Assembly (NCBI GenBank): GCA_029255685.2
Contig: CM055311.2
Location: 59,479,048 to 59,543,047 of the forward strand
DNA from: Silene conica
Taxonomy: Eukaryota > Streptophyta > Magnoliopsida > Caryophyllales > Caryophyllaceae
Length of the DNA stretch: 64,000 nt
Reading direction: 5' to 3'
Shown: positions 1 through 11,058 of the stretch, piece after piece
Layout: each line of letters begins with the position of its first letter
How positions within the stretch are numbered: position 1 is the first letter of the stretch
The notes under the pieces: generated by a model
Database searches by the model: none
What the model saw: only the letters and a program-made list of their open reading frames with translations
What the model was told of the DNA's origin: nothing
Made by a program: the position numbers and the translations under genes

Positions 1-486
1 CTGTGCACCGGTCCAAGACCGGACCGGATCGGACCGGAACCGGGTTGGACCGGAACCGGAATTGCCAAAAATGATGGACCGGGACGGGACCGGAATATAA
101 AAATTCCGGACCGGAACCGGACCGGTAAAATTCCGGTCCAAGACCGAACCGGACCGGACCGGACCGGTTGGACCAGAATTTAAATAATATAGATCGACAA
201 AATTATGAATTTGTAAACTTATGGACCGAAATTTGAATATTATGGACCGGTTGGACCGCTTTGGACCGGTTAGACCGATTTTGACCGGATTTTAATATAT
301 TTTCGAGGAAAAAAATTTAAAAATATAAAATTCGGTCCAAACTGGTCCGGACCGGAAAAACCCGGTCCTGGACCGGACCGGACCGGAACCCGGAATCTTT
401 AAGAATGGTGGACCGGACCGGATTTTTTAATTCCGGTTCCGGTCCGGTCCATTTTTCCGGTCCAGACCGGAATTTGCACACCCCTA
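1..486. mobile_element. CCGG-rich hAT-like element, right end only
   Basis: The stretch is a degenerate array of GGACC/CCGGT words (ggaccggaccggaacc and similar) on both strands, ending in ttgcacacccct at about 485. Read on the minus strand the end is aggggtgtgcaaattccgg, which resembles the AGGGGTG-type terminus of non-autonomous hAT-like elements. The other end would lie outside the window, so no target duplication can be checked. Open frames here simply follow the repeat and are not genes. The family call is an inference from the terminus and base pattern. Confidence 0.45.
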
Positions 487-597
487 CTGGTAGTATAGAA
501 TTTATGCTTGAAAGCATAGATTAAAGGTGTTTGTCGAAGTATTGGAAGAATTGGCGAATTACAGGAAACACGCAAGAAAACCAAAACCCGTGCCTGG

Positions 598-640
598 GCG
601 CAGGCTGCGCAGCTGCGCCTCCCCTTGCGCAGGCTGCGCA
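598..640. repeat. GC-rich palindrome and 14-bp direct repeat in LTR-G
   Basis: A 14-bp word, gcgcaggctgcgca, occurs at 598-611 and 627-640. The first copy overlaps a perfect 12-bp palindrome, gcgcagctgcgc, at 607-618. The surroundings are AT-rich. The position inside the LTR, ahead of the stem-loop array, parallels the GC-rich hairpin arrays of LTR-E and LTR-F. Confidence 0.8.
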
Positions 641-1298
641 AAAACCACTGTAGTTTCTGCTCGTTTAATTGTTTACGGGCTGTTTTGGTTGTTTGTTTCC
701 CAATTGTTTTAGGATGTTTTAAGTAATGTTTGGTGGTATATATACTTGGTTTTAAATGTATATTGGAGCTAAGTAAGTCATCATAAGAAGCATGGTTATC
801 CGTCTCAAGTCGATTAGCCCATAAGGAATTGATTACGGAAATTGTTGCATGAAGATAGTCAACCTTTGGGGGTTTGCTTGTTGAGAGTCTTGGCATGTTT
901 TATTTATTGTGTAAGGCTCATATACATAGTTAAGATGTCTAATTTAATTAGATGCATGAAGTCTAGTTAAAATGTTAGTACTTATCTTAAGTAATCTATC
1001 CTTAAGCAATCAATTAGTATCACTTGTGTAATCGAGTAATTAGCTATGGTGATTCATGAACATGTTAATAAGAAGTCTTAGTAGTTTAGTATGTTGTTGA
1101 GACTTATCTTAGATCATTTAACCAAATTAGAATGTATCTAGTTATACTAATTGAACTTAGCTAATTAAACTATAATAATGGCTAGTAGGAGTCGTATGAG
1201 TCTAATGAGTTTAATTAAGTAATGTCTTCTAATATGGTAATTATATTAAGTATAGGTAACTTGTGTATGTTATGTCTATTGGATGTAAATTTGTAATG

Positions 1299-2090
1299 AT
1301 GCGTATTAAGGTATGCCTTAAGTTGGCCTCTGAGCTTAATACGTGAACTATTTGTCATATATGGGGATATGCCTTAAGCTGGTTTCTGAGCCCTATATGT
1401 GTTTTCCTGTCGTGTCTGAGATATGCCTTAAGCTGGCCTCTGAGCTCAGACATGTTTTTATGTGATCGTGTCAGGACATGCCTTAAGTTGGCCTCTGAGT
1501 CTGACAAGTAGAGCAGTTGTACAACGGGGTAGCTAGGGCGTTGATGCGTGCCTTGCCTGGATTATAGTTGTTGATGCTAGAGTGTGCCTTAAGCTGGCCT
1601 CTGAGTCTAGTGTCTTGTGATGCAGTAAAGGGGTATGCCTTAAGTTGGCCTCTAAGTCCTTTACTTATGATTGTGAATTTGGATGCTAGTCTATGCGTTA
1701 AGTTGGTCTCTGAGTCTAGTGTCTTGTTGATTAGTAAGGAGTATGCCTTAAGTTGGCTGCTGAGTCCTTGTTTGTGAAAGTGAATTGGTATCGAGGTTAT
1801 GTCTTAAGTTGACCGCTGAACCTTTATACTTGTTGATTGCTATGTTTGGTTATGTCTTAAGTTGACCGCTGAATCTTCATAGTTAGTGAAAGTGAATTTG
1901 TAAACTGTGTTAGGTTATGTCTTAAGTTGACCGCTGAACCTTCATAGTTAGTGATTGTGAATGTGAATATTTATATACTATGTTTAGCTATGTTTTAAGT
2001 TGACCGCTGAACCTTCATCGTTAGTGATTGTGAATATGAATATTTATATACTATTTTTGGTTATGTCTTAAGTTGACCTCTGAACCTTCA
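1299..2090 (+). repeat. Array of 13 stem-loop units in LTR-G
   Basis: Thirteen units of roughly 45-75 bp share the core atgccttaagttggcctctgag or close variants (gtcttaagttgac). In most, the sequences on either side of the core are reverse complements of each other, and the arms differ between units: CGTATTAAG/CTTAATACG (1302-1310 with 1335-1343), CATATATGGGG/CCCTATATGTG (1356-1366 with 1391-1401, two G-T pairs), GTGTCTGAG/CTCAGACAT (1412-1420 with 1445-1453), GTAAAGG/CCTTTAC. The core also has an inner 3-bp stem that covaries: GCC/GGC, GTC/GAC. The last units pair more weakly. Confidence 0.9.
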
Positions 2091-2095
2091 TGGAT

Positions 2096-2354
2096 TGTAA
2101 CACCCAAAGAGTATGAGAGGAATGTTGTCCCACATCGGTAGAATGTGAGGCTTGTGATATTTTTATAATAACTTCCACCCACCACTTATTAAAAAGGCCT
2201 TGTGCTTTTGGACTTAAGTGAGGACAAGTATTCTGGCCCAAAGGTACACATCCCATCTTATTGGGTGCGTGGTACAACGGTGGTGGGTCGGGTTGTTACA
2301 AATGGTATCAGAGCGACCCTGCGACCGTGTGGTGAGCCTGTGGTCGGGAGTACC
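2096..2354 (+). mobile_element. TRIM-type miniature LTR element, left part
   Basis: A short LTR at 2096-2300 (starts tgtaacaccc, ends gttgttaca) is nearly identical to 29359-29562. It is followed after two bases by tggtatcagagc (2303-2314), the initiator-tRNA-Met primer site used by many plant LTR elements. The internal part is interrupted at 2354 by the copia element. Joined to the right part, the element would be about 0.6 kb with no coding capacity, which fits a terminal-repeat retrotransposon in miniature. TGGAT lies directly before it. Confidence 0.8.
2303..2314 (+). promoter_or_regulatory. Primer binding site of the TRIM element
   Basis: tggtatcagagc, complementary to the 3' end of initiator tRNA-Met, two bases after the short LTR. 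Confidence 0.8.
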
Positions 2355-2481
2355 TGTTGGGAAATGTGTCCTCAACAATAGTGCAATCACGTCAATGATT
2401 ATAATCATTGTCAAAAATCTTATGATAATAATATGCAAGGGATGATCCGATATGATATATAGTCAACTCAGCAACATTAAT
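2355..2481 (+). mobile_element. Copia element 5' LTR, first fragment
   Basis: It starts tgttgggaaatgtgtcctca and matches the 3' LTR that starts at 28007. It stops at the TTAAT target duplication (2477-2481) of chromovirus A and resumes at 22285. The preceding GTACC (2350-2354) corresponds to GTACT (29261-29265) after the 3' LTR, a 5-bp target duplication with one difference. Confidence 0.85.
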
Positions 2482-3730
2482 TGTAATAACCCGAATTTTA
2501 TTATTTAAATGTGGTTTCGTAGGATAGTTATGATCGAGCGATGAGTTACTATGATTAGATAGTCGTTTTATAAGCTTGCGTATACTCGTTTTGTTGAGTG
2601 ATTTTCGTACCACTGTGGGATTCGATTTGAAGACCTAAGCACCTAGTAACAATATATGTGGAATGGTGATGGTGTGGTTCAAACTTGGGACCTGTTGTCA
2701 CCCTACACTGGGCCTCGATTGGCGTGACAACAGACCAAGCCCACACGGAATTTCAAAACAGCCAGCTTTAGGTCTAAGCCGCCTTATATAAACCATAGGA
2801 GTCTGTGCACTAAAACCTAACCAAACACATTTCTGATCTCACAAAACCCTAGCCGACAGTGTGGAGAAGAGGAACAACTTGCTCACGATGGTAGAGGGTG
2901 GTCCTAGGGTTGTTCGAAGTAGTCACGAATCTGGTATGGTCACCACACTTGTTTTAAATACAGTTTAAGCATGTAGTTTTGTCATCGGTTTAGAGGGATG
3001 CATACACGTTTTCTTATTGTTGTTTTCACGTTTATGTATTCTATGAAGTAGGGTGTTTATATGTTGTTCAGGTTTGTGATGTCGTTGGTTGTCTTAGCAC
3101 TTGTCGTTGGTGTCGAAAATGGTGTTACGGTCTCAAACAGGGGATTGATTCGGGTGTGTTTTGGAGTCGGTTTTAGGTCTATCCAGGTAGTTGGTTGTTA
3201 TGGGTTTTTGAGTCACGACACTGGTGGTTGTATGGGGGTTTTCGTGGTGGTGGTCTCAGGGGTTGTTGGTGTCAGATCGTGGTGGTACAGGGGAGTTTGA
3301 CAAGGGTGGTCGTCGTGAGGTGTGTCTGTCTTAGTCCAGATCTGGTTGTTTGAGCGCGTACAGGGGTGTTTGGGGGTGGTGGCATTGATGACTCGGGGGA
3401 GGTCAGTGCAAGGTCACCACCGTGTCTGGAGTTTGGAGTCTGGGGATGGTCTGGGTGGTCACGGCGGGTGGTTGTCATGGCGGGGTTTGTGTCGAGGAGA
3501 GGTTTAAGGTAGGATGGTCAGAGTCACCGGTGAAGAACCAGGCCTGGTCAGGGCTATGGTTCAGATCGTCGGTGGCAGTCGGTCAGGTGGTTGGTGGTCG
3601 TGGTGGTAGAAGGCTGATTGGGTGTTTGTGTCGGGGGCTGACGGTGGTGGTAGGGCGTGTCACGGTGGTCATGTGGGGGATGTTGTCACGGGGTGTAGTG
3701 CACGGGTAAGGGGGCTGTTTTGGTATGATG

Positions 3731-3777
<47 letters not shown>

Positions 3778-4731
3778 TATTATTATTCTTAAAAGAATTT
3801 ATTATTTATGGTATTAATTTTATTATTAGTAATAAAGTATGGTGGTTATTAAAGGAAATGATTTGGCATTTATTGTAAGATTTGGTATTCATGCGTATTT
3901 AAATAAATTTGAATTTTAAACCTAAGTATCTAATTTTGAAAAGTTTCCTAATATAGAAGTTACTATTTTTGGAAGGTGCTTTTTAGGAAAGTTCTATTTA
4001 TAGCAACCATATTTGTATTCCGTGTGTTAGGAAGTGCGATAAATAAATGTGGGTATATTACAAGTTAGGGAACCTTATTATTTATATAATTTATGTTAGG
4101 TGGTGACTTCCGCGTGGAACATTTTTAGTAGTCGTTGCTCACTTGCCTTTATCCTCTGCAGTTTTGAGGTAGGGGAATATTTGCATTGGTGGTTGTGAAT
4201 TGACATGAGAATATCTATCGTATGAATGTTATATTAAGTTGTGAATATATTATGATTGTTTGTTATTACCGATTGTTGTGGAGGACGGAGGTTGTGAATT
4301 GGGTCTTGTGATATGGGTCTTGTGATAAGGGACTTGTGATATGGCCATGGGAGGTGTGGTGTGTTGGAGTTGTATTGGAGAAATGATAGTGGAGGAAATG
4401 GAGGAATTATTATTGCGCTATTCATGTTGTGATTATATTACCTACTCAGAATGACAGGTTTAGACCTATGGATGCTGGAAGGGTGGAGAGAACATGGATC
4501 AGACCTGACTAGTGATAGCCCAGTTATTTAGTTTTTTTTCACCATACTTGAACTTTTAGTTTTGGTTTATCACAGTTGTAATACTTCCGATACTTTGGTT
4601 TAACTTTAATTATTAAATAAAGTACTGTTTTTCTTCCTTTGTTATCTACTACCTCGGGTCACCGAGATGGTAACACCCTTAGTTATCTGGAGAGTCCTCG
4701 TTCAGGCCTCTAAATAAATGGGGGTGTTACA
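2482..4731 (+). mobile_element. Chromovirus A, 5' LTR
   Basis: 2250 bp, starting tgtaataacccg and ending gtgttaca. It matches the 3' LTR (13788-15092 + 21321-22279) almost base for base, so insertion is fairly recent. A GT-rich tract (about 3060-3720), a TTA microsatellite (about 3731-3787) and the conserved end box (ctacctcgggtcaccgagat) are visible. Small open frames in the GT-rich tract are present in both LTRs and look incidental. TTAAT flanks the whole element at 2477-2481 and 22280-22284. Confidence 0.93.
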
Positions 4732-4734
4732 AAG

Positions 4735-4746
4735 TGGTATCAGAGC
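4735..4746 (+). promoter_or_regulatory. Primer binding site of chromovirus A
   Basis: tggtatcagagc, the initiator-tRNA-Met complement, three bases after the 5' LTR end. About 500 bp of untranslated leader follow before gag at 5259; I see nothing else in it. Confidence 0.88.
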
Positions 4747-5258
4747 GAACGATCCTCAGGCCTAACCTAATGAACCCAATGAATATAGGAAGAGTCTAAA
4801 TAAAATGAACCCCGGGATAGAACTGTTAGGAGCACACTAAAGGGGAAGTATGAGTCTGGGGCCCCCTCACACTGAACCATAGGCCCTCTCAGTTTTACCC
4901 GGATACCTTGAGTGAATACGAGCGAAAAGGGTAGAATAGGAAGTAATGGGAAGTGATGGTCAAGCATGATAAGGGTTATATGAAACTTTCCGTTATGTGG
5001 CTGGCATGGATTATAGGGTTGCTTTACATAGAGTACATAATGATGTGGATATGTGCGTTAATCGGGTTATATTCGTAGTTATGCATGCCTAATGATATGC
5101 GGTTATGTGATCCCTAAGCCTCCATATTAGATTCTATGCTAAGAAGAGTTTTAATATTGTAAAAGCATGAGAAAAATGGTACTACCATGATAGGGATGTA
5201 AGTCTAAGTGAGTACCCTTACTTAACCAGGGCTCATTGTTTTCCTTGTAAATTATAGA

Positions 5259-6426
5259 ATGCCTCCGAGAAGGAATAACGCAGTTGACATCACTCAAGAG
5301 GAGCTAGATCGAATATTAGCAGAGAATGAGGCTCTTCGGGCCAAACGCTTGGATTCTGCCAAGATGAGCACCATCATCGCAAGGCATAACCCTACGCAGT
5401 TCACAGGAGAAGGGGAACCTCATCTTCTCGGGAAATGGTGCCGTGAATTCAGCAACTTGTTCGAGTTGATAGACTGTCCGGAAGAGCTGAGAGTAGACCA
5501 AGCTGCGCATTATCTGAGAGGGATGGCTGGTGATTGGTGGACTGGCAACAAAGGGGAAATCAGGGAAGCAGCTATGGGGGACGAAAATTAATCATGTGGA
5601 GTGGGTCGCTTTTAAGAGGATCCTATTTGAAGTATTCCTACCAGAATTCCAAAAGAGTAAGCTGAGAGAAGAGTTCGAACTTTTCCGTATGACTGACGAG
5701 ATGACTGTGGAGGTTTACTACAGGAAATTTCTTCAGATGCCGGGCCATGTGGGGGAGATGGGGATGGATGAGCCTATGCTTGCCATGAAGTTCGAGAGGG
5801 GACTCACCATTGCTGTCAAGAAGAGGCTCATTGCTGCACCACCCACCACAGTCCGTGATATCTATTTGCGGGCTGGGGCAGCTGAGAGATTGGCTGAAAT
5901 GATTAAGGAAGAATAGAAGACAAGGAGTGATAGGAGAAAGGTGGAGACCTTGAGTGACAATTCAGGGTCGAAAAAGCAGAATTCTAACAAGTTCAGCGGA
6001 TATTTTAACAACAGTGCCTCGACTGGTAACCGGAACCAAAGTGGGGGAAATTATAGGGGTGGAAATTCGGGAACCAGTTCTGTGGGAATTGTGTGTTATG
6101 GGTGCGGAAAGACGGGACATAAGCAGGCCGTATGTCGATCTTCAGGAGGAAACCCATCTGGGGGTTACCGTACTCCAACTCCGGGGTACAGTGGGTCCCG
6201 CATGAACGCTTCGGGGAGTGGAGGTTACCGTACCCCTACGTCAAGTTATGGAGGGAATTCGAGATCTGGTACCAACAATAATTACCAGAAGAGTTATAAC
6301 AATTATCAAAACCGTTCCCAGTACAATCAGTATAACGGGAGTGGCAGTAACCAGAAGACTGCAGCTGAAAGCAATCAGCCGACCGGAGTAGCCTCTACTA
6401 GCCAGAGTGGAGTGAAGACGAGTGGC
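5259..6426 (+). pseudogene. gag: Chromovirus A gag (broken)
   Basis: Capsid/nucleocapsid part of a Ty3/gypsy polyprotein. The ATG at 5259 opens MPPRRNNAVD; a retrotransposon gag core follows (FTGEGEP, AAHYLRGMAGDWW, then FLPEFQKSKLREEFELF). The nucleocapsid holds one CCHC zinc knuckle, [14 protein letters not shown], near 6091-6132, inside a Gly/Ser/Asn-rich tail. Two breaks are seen: a one-base frame change near 5575-5590, and an in-frame TAG at 5914-5916. Gag would package the element RNA in cytoplasmic particles; this copy cannot make a full product. Confidence 0.88.
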
Positions 6427-9400
6427 AAGCTCTTTGCCATGGAGAAACAGACTGCCCAGGATGACGCCCACGTCGTGACTGGTACATTTCTTGTGAATCT
6501 TAAACCCACCTTTGTACTTTTTGATTTCGGTGCAACCCATTCTTTTGTGTCTAAAGACCATGCTAGAGAGTTAGGGCTTGTTATATATGACTGGGTGGAG
6601 GATTCTGTAACAATACCGTCCGGGGAGTCGGTGTCATATAATCGAGTCTTTAGGAGTGTACCTATCAAGATTGGGGAAGTGGTTTTCCACTGCGACCTCA
6701 TCGAGTTTCCATTGGGGGGTTTCGAAGTAATCCTGGGAATGGATTGGCTGGGGAAATACCGAGCTTTTATTGATTGCCACCAAAAGAAAATTTCTTTGAA
6801 AGGACCTAAGGGGGTGAGAGTGACCTATAGGGGATTCGTGGTTAAACCTAAAGTCAAGTTTATATCGGTTAATACCCTTAAGTCGAGTCTGCGGAAGGGA
6901 GGAAGTTTAATCTTGTGCCAGATGTGGAATTGTGAGGCAGAAACTCCAAGTGTTAGTGAGATACCTGTAGTGAGGGAGTTTGAGGGGGTGTTCCGGGACG
7001 ATGTGGCAGGGTTACCACCAAGGAGGGAGGTCGACTTCTCTATCGACCTCAAGCCTGGTGCAGGACAAATATCAAAGTCACCTTACCGAATGGGACCAAA
7101 GGAGATGGAAGAATTGAAAAAGCAACTGGATGAATTGGCCGAGAAAGGATTTATCCGACCTAGTGTATCGCCTTGGGGAGCACCCGTACTTTTCGTTAAG
7201 AAGAAGGACGGTAGTCTGAGACTCTACGTAGACTATCGAGAGTTGAACAACGTGACTGTCAAGAACCGCTACCCTTTACCAAGAATTGATGATCTATTCG
7301 ATCAGTTGAGTGGAGCTGGAGTCTTTTCGAAAATTGACCTAAGATCGGGTTATCACCAGCTGAGAATTAAAGATGAAGATATCCCCAAGACCGCCTTCAG
7401 AACAAGGTATGGCCACTACGAATTTGTGGTTATGCCGTTTGGGTTGACTAATGCACCAGCAGTGTTTATGGATTTGATGAACCGGGTATTCAGCCCGTAC
7501 CTGGATAAGTTCGTGGTTGTGTTTATCGATGACATTCTGGTGTATTCCAAGAACAAAGAAGAGCATGAGGATCATCTGAGGACCGTGTTGAAGACTCTGG
7601 AGGTGAATGGGTTATATGCTAAGTTGAGCAAATGCGAATTCTGGTTGGAGAAAGTGGCTTTCTTGGGCCACGTAATTTCCAAAGAGGGGGTGTCTGTGGA
7701 CCCCAGCAAGATCGAGGCTGTGACAAGATGGCAAAGTCCTAAGAACGTGGGGGAGATCCGAAGTTTCTTGGGGCTAGCTGGGTACTAAAGGAGGTTTGTT
7801 AAAGATTTCTCAAAGTTGGCCAAGCCTTTAACATCATTAATGCGGAAGGAGAATCGTTTCATTTGGGATAAGATCGAGTTGTGAGAGGGCGTTCCTAAAT
7901 CTTAAGGAACGTCTGACAACGGCTCGTATCCTTGCCTTGCCAGATGGGAGTTATAACTTTGAGGTGTATACCGACGCTTCGAAGCATGGGCTAGGGTGTG
8001 TGTTAATGCAGAATGGGAGAGTAATAGCTTATGCTTCTCGGCAGCTGAAGACCTATGAAGAGAATTATCCTACTCATGACTTGGAGTTAGGAGCGGTGGT
8101 CTTTGCACTAAAACTGTGGCGCCATTACCTGTACGGGGCCACATTTAAGGTGTTTTCGGACCACAAAAGTTTGAAGTACATCTATACTCAGCGGGAGCTA
8201 AACATGAGGCAGAGGAGGTGGATAGAATTAATTGGTGACTAGGATATGCAGATTGTCTACCATGAGGGCAAAGCTAACGTGGTTGCTTACGCCTTGAGTA
8301 GGAAATCTGTTCATGCCTTGATTAGTGCCAGATCAAGGGTGAGTCTACTCAGTGAGTTGGGAGCAATGGGGATTTACCTGATTCAGAAAGGGGATACTCT
8401 TAGCGATCTGACGGTGGAACCTGAATTGTATGGTGAAATCAGGGAGTTGCAGAAAGGGGATTTGAGGATTCATAAGTGGCGAGGGATGATCGAAGGCAGT
8501 GATAGAGGGACCGAATCCAAATTCAGTGTCCATGCTGATGGTAGCTTGAGATTCAGTGGGAGATGGTGCATTCCAGATGATGACGAATTGAAAAAGAAAA
8601 TCTTAACTGAAGCTCATGCTACGCCATACTCCGTTCACCCTGGGGGTGACAAGTTGTACAAAGACCTCAAGAAGACTTTTTGGTGGCCTAATATGAAAAG
8701 GGAGGTTGCCGAGTTCGTGTCGCGATGTTTGACATGTCAGAGGATAAAAGGTGAGCACAAGAGACCTGATCAAGGGAAGATCCAGCCACTGGATGTACCT
8801 GAGTGGAAGTGGGAAAATATTTCTATGGATTTCATTGTGGGGTTGCCTCGCACTCAGAAGGGGAACAATATGATCTGGATAATCGTGGATAGACTGACCA
8901 AGTCCACTCATTTCATTCCAATGAAGGATACTTGGAGTAAGGCAGAGTTGGCAAAGTCCTATGTGCAGAACGTGGTCAAGTTGCATGGAGTTCCTAAGGA
9001 TATCGTTTCCGACCGCGACTCGAGATTTATCTCCCGATTTTGGCAGGAGCTGCAAACCGCGTTGGGCACACAGCTAAGGATGAGTACGGCTTTTCATCCA
9101 GCTACGGATGGCCAGACCGAGAGGACTATCCAAACCCTGGAGGATATGTTGAGAGCTTGTGTGTTGGAATTCGGGGGATCATGGGAAGACCGACTGGGGT
9201 TGATCGAGTTCTCTTATAATAATAGCTACCACACCAGTATTGGTATGGCTCCATTTGAAGCATTGTACGGGAGGAAGTGCCGGAGTCCTGTGTGCTGGGA
9301 TGATCGAGCTGACGCCGTGGTTTTGGGTCCGGATATGATTCAGGAGATGGTTGAACAAGTTCAGGTAATTCGACAGAGAATGAGGGCCGCTCAGGACAGA

Positions 9401-9865
9401 CAGAAGAGTTATGCAGACCTCAAGACAAGTGACATTTCCTTTGAGGTGGGCGAGAAGGTATTACTTAAGGTATCTCCTATGAAGGGTGTAATGAGGTTCG
9501 GAAAGCGAGGTAAACTGAGTCAAAAGTTTATTGGACCATTTGAGATTTTGGACAGGGTTGGTGAGGTGGCATATCGATTAGCTTTACCACCAGCTCTCTC
9601 CAGGGTCCATAATGTGTTCCATGTATCCCAGTTAAGGAAGTATTTGAGTGATCCTTCACATGTGTTGAGCCATGAGGTGATTGAGGTAGATGAGCAACTT
9701 ACTTATGTTAAGCTACCGAAGGAGATTCTGGATAGGAAGGTTCGAAAGACGCGGAATGGCGAGACGGTGTTAGTAAAGGTCTTATGGACCAATCATAACA
9801 CGGAGGAAGCTACTTGGGAGTCCGAGGCGTCCATGAAGGAGCGTTATCCGCAGCTATTCGTTTGA
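6427..9865 (+). pseudogene. pol: Chromovirus A pol with chromodomain (broken)
   Basis: Order: aspartic protease, reverse transcriptase, RNase H, integrase, chromodomain. The protease motif reads [12 protein letters not shown], with Phe where the family has the D-S/T-G serine or threonine. RT shows [22 protein letters not shown] and [10 protein letters not shown] (catalytic IDD kept). RNase H has [10 protein letters not shown]; integrase has the HHCC finger (HPGGDKLY to CLTCQ) and DGQTERTIQTLEDML. The C-terminus (VKVLWTNHNTEEATWESEAS) is a chromodomain typical of the Tekay/Del-like lineage. Breaks: TAA at 7786-7788, a frame change near 7875, TAG at 8240-8242. The element cannot transpose on its own. 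Confidence 0.9.
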
Positions 9866-9904
9866 GGTAAGTTACGAGGACCTACACTACAAGAATAATC
9901 AAAA

Positions 9905-10255
9905 CAGGCGACGGAAAAATGGCGATTGTAGTGTGTAGTCGCCAAATTGGCGACTGAAGGTTAAGTTTGGCGACTGAAACCAGTCGCTATTTTGGCGACT
10001 GTATGTTTTCCCAAACTTTTTTACCACCGACAGTAAATGGCGACTGAAATTTACTTTTGGCGACTGAAGTCAGTCGCCATTTTTGGCGCCAAGTTTTGGC
10101 GTCTGAAAATACAGTCGCCATAATATAATAGCGCAGTCGCCAATTTGTCTACTGTAGAAGTCAGTCGCCATAATAAAGTGTTGCAGTCGCCAATTTGGCG
10201 ACTGAAGTTGACAGTCGCCAAATACCAATTTGTCAGTCGCCAATTTGGCTATTAT
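9905..10255. repeat. Left subterminal repeats of the CACTA element
   Basis: More than a dozen copies of tggcgactg or its complement cagtcgcca, often paired head-to-head across a short spacer. In En/Spm such subterminal words bind the TNPA protein; here the resident gene product is the natural candidate binder (inference). Confidence 0.88.
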
Positions 10256-11058
10256 GAAATCGCGAAAATGTTACAGCCTCTTCATTCCGCAAACACAAAC
10301 ACAAAAATAAACACAAACGCAAACACACCCACTCAGACAAATACCCCCAACCCACCACCAGCCGACAACACCCGCCACCACCGGCCGCCACCACCCGCCG
10401 CCACCACCTACAGCCAGCAACCGCCGCCACCAAACGCCACTTGCACCTTCATTTATCGAATTAAAGGTTTGTTATTCTTTTTAGTTTAATTTCAGTTTTT
10501 AATTTTATTGTTGTTTTATTTTGTCAATTTAGTAATGTAGAAGCCAATTAGGACCGTCTTAGCTTATTAGGTTGTAGTCAATTAAGTTGTAGTAAAAGTG
10601 GATAAATTGGGGGTTAGGGTTTATATGAAATTGGGGGTTTGGGTTTTTATGTCGATTAAGACGATGTTTTTGCCTTATTAATGTTGTTATGCTTATAATT
10701 GTTAGTTAATTATGTCAAATTAGTTATTAGGGTTTGTAAAAATTGGGGATTTTTTGATAAGTTATTATTTGGGGTGGGTAAATTATGGTTGTTTAAGTTA
10801 ATTAGTGTGTAAATATAAATCACCTTAGTTTATTAGGTTGTAAATAATGGAGATTTTTGATGTTAGTGTTTATAAATAATGAAGATTTTTGATAAGTTGT
10901 TATTATCCTATAGATGATTAAGGTTGTTGTTTAAGTTATTTTATTGTTGAATGTTAATTTATGAATTTATGTAAAAATTGGGGATTTTTTGATAAGTTAT
11001 TATTTGGGTTGGGTAAATTATGGTTGTTTAAGGAGGATTTTTTGAACAGTTTGAAGAC
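10256..11058 (+). other. CACTA element 5' part without recognisable coding sequence
   Basis: It begins with a C-rich, CA-repeat-like stretch (10290-10440). AT-rich sequence follows, in which phrases such as ttggggattttttgataagtt recur at about 10743 and 10977. It may be 5' untranslated region and intron of the resident gene; no conserved protein is seen. Confidence 0.5.

Larger units (their letters stand above)
487..2095 (+). mobile_element. LTR-G, left part (outer chromovirus-type LTR)
   Basis: The left half of a long LTR related to the LTR of element E (39508-42490). The shared part starts near 1295 (gatgcgtattaaggtatgcc in both) and runs through a tandem stem-loop array. The half stops at TGGAT (2091-2095), and TGGAT recurs at 44239-44243 where the LTR resumes. 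The start of the LTR is not visible; it is probably upstream of the window or covered by the hAT-like sequence. No coding sequence is seen. Confidence 0.7.

Noticed and set aside
1299-2090. CRISPR-like array (repeats with variable spacers)
   Set aside because: This is plant DNA. The spacers are not unique but complementary to each other across each repeat, and spacing is uneven.
1299-2090. Cluster of C/D-box snoRNA genes, because each unit has ctga and some are preceded by tgatg
   Set aside because: The c-box-like words are not in a fixed position, the ctga lies inside the hairpin, and the units are too short and part of an LTR.
3061-3709. Several overlapping open frames in the GT-rich part of LTR-A, present again at 14367-15030
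   Set aside because: They are duplicated only because the LTR is duplicated; composition is GT-biased and no known protein is recognised.
10145-10489. Open frame of 114 codons in the CACTA 5' part
   Set aside because: It is made of the subterminal words and a CA/CCN-rich stretch, with no conserved domain.
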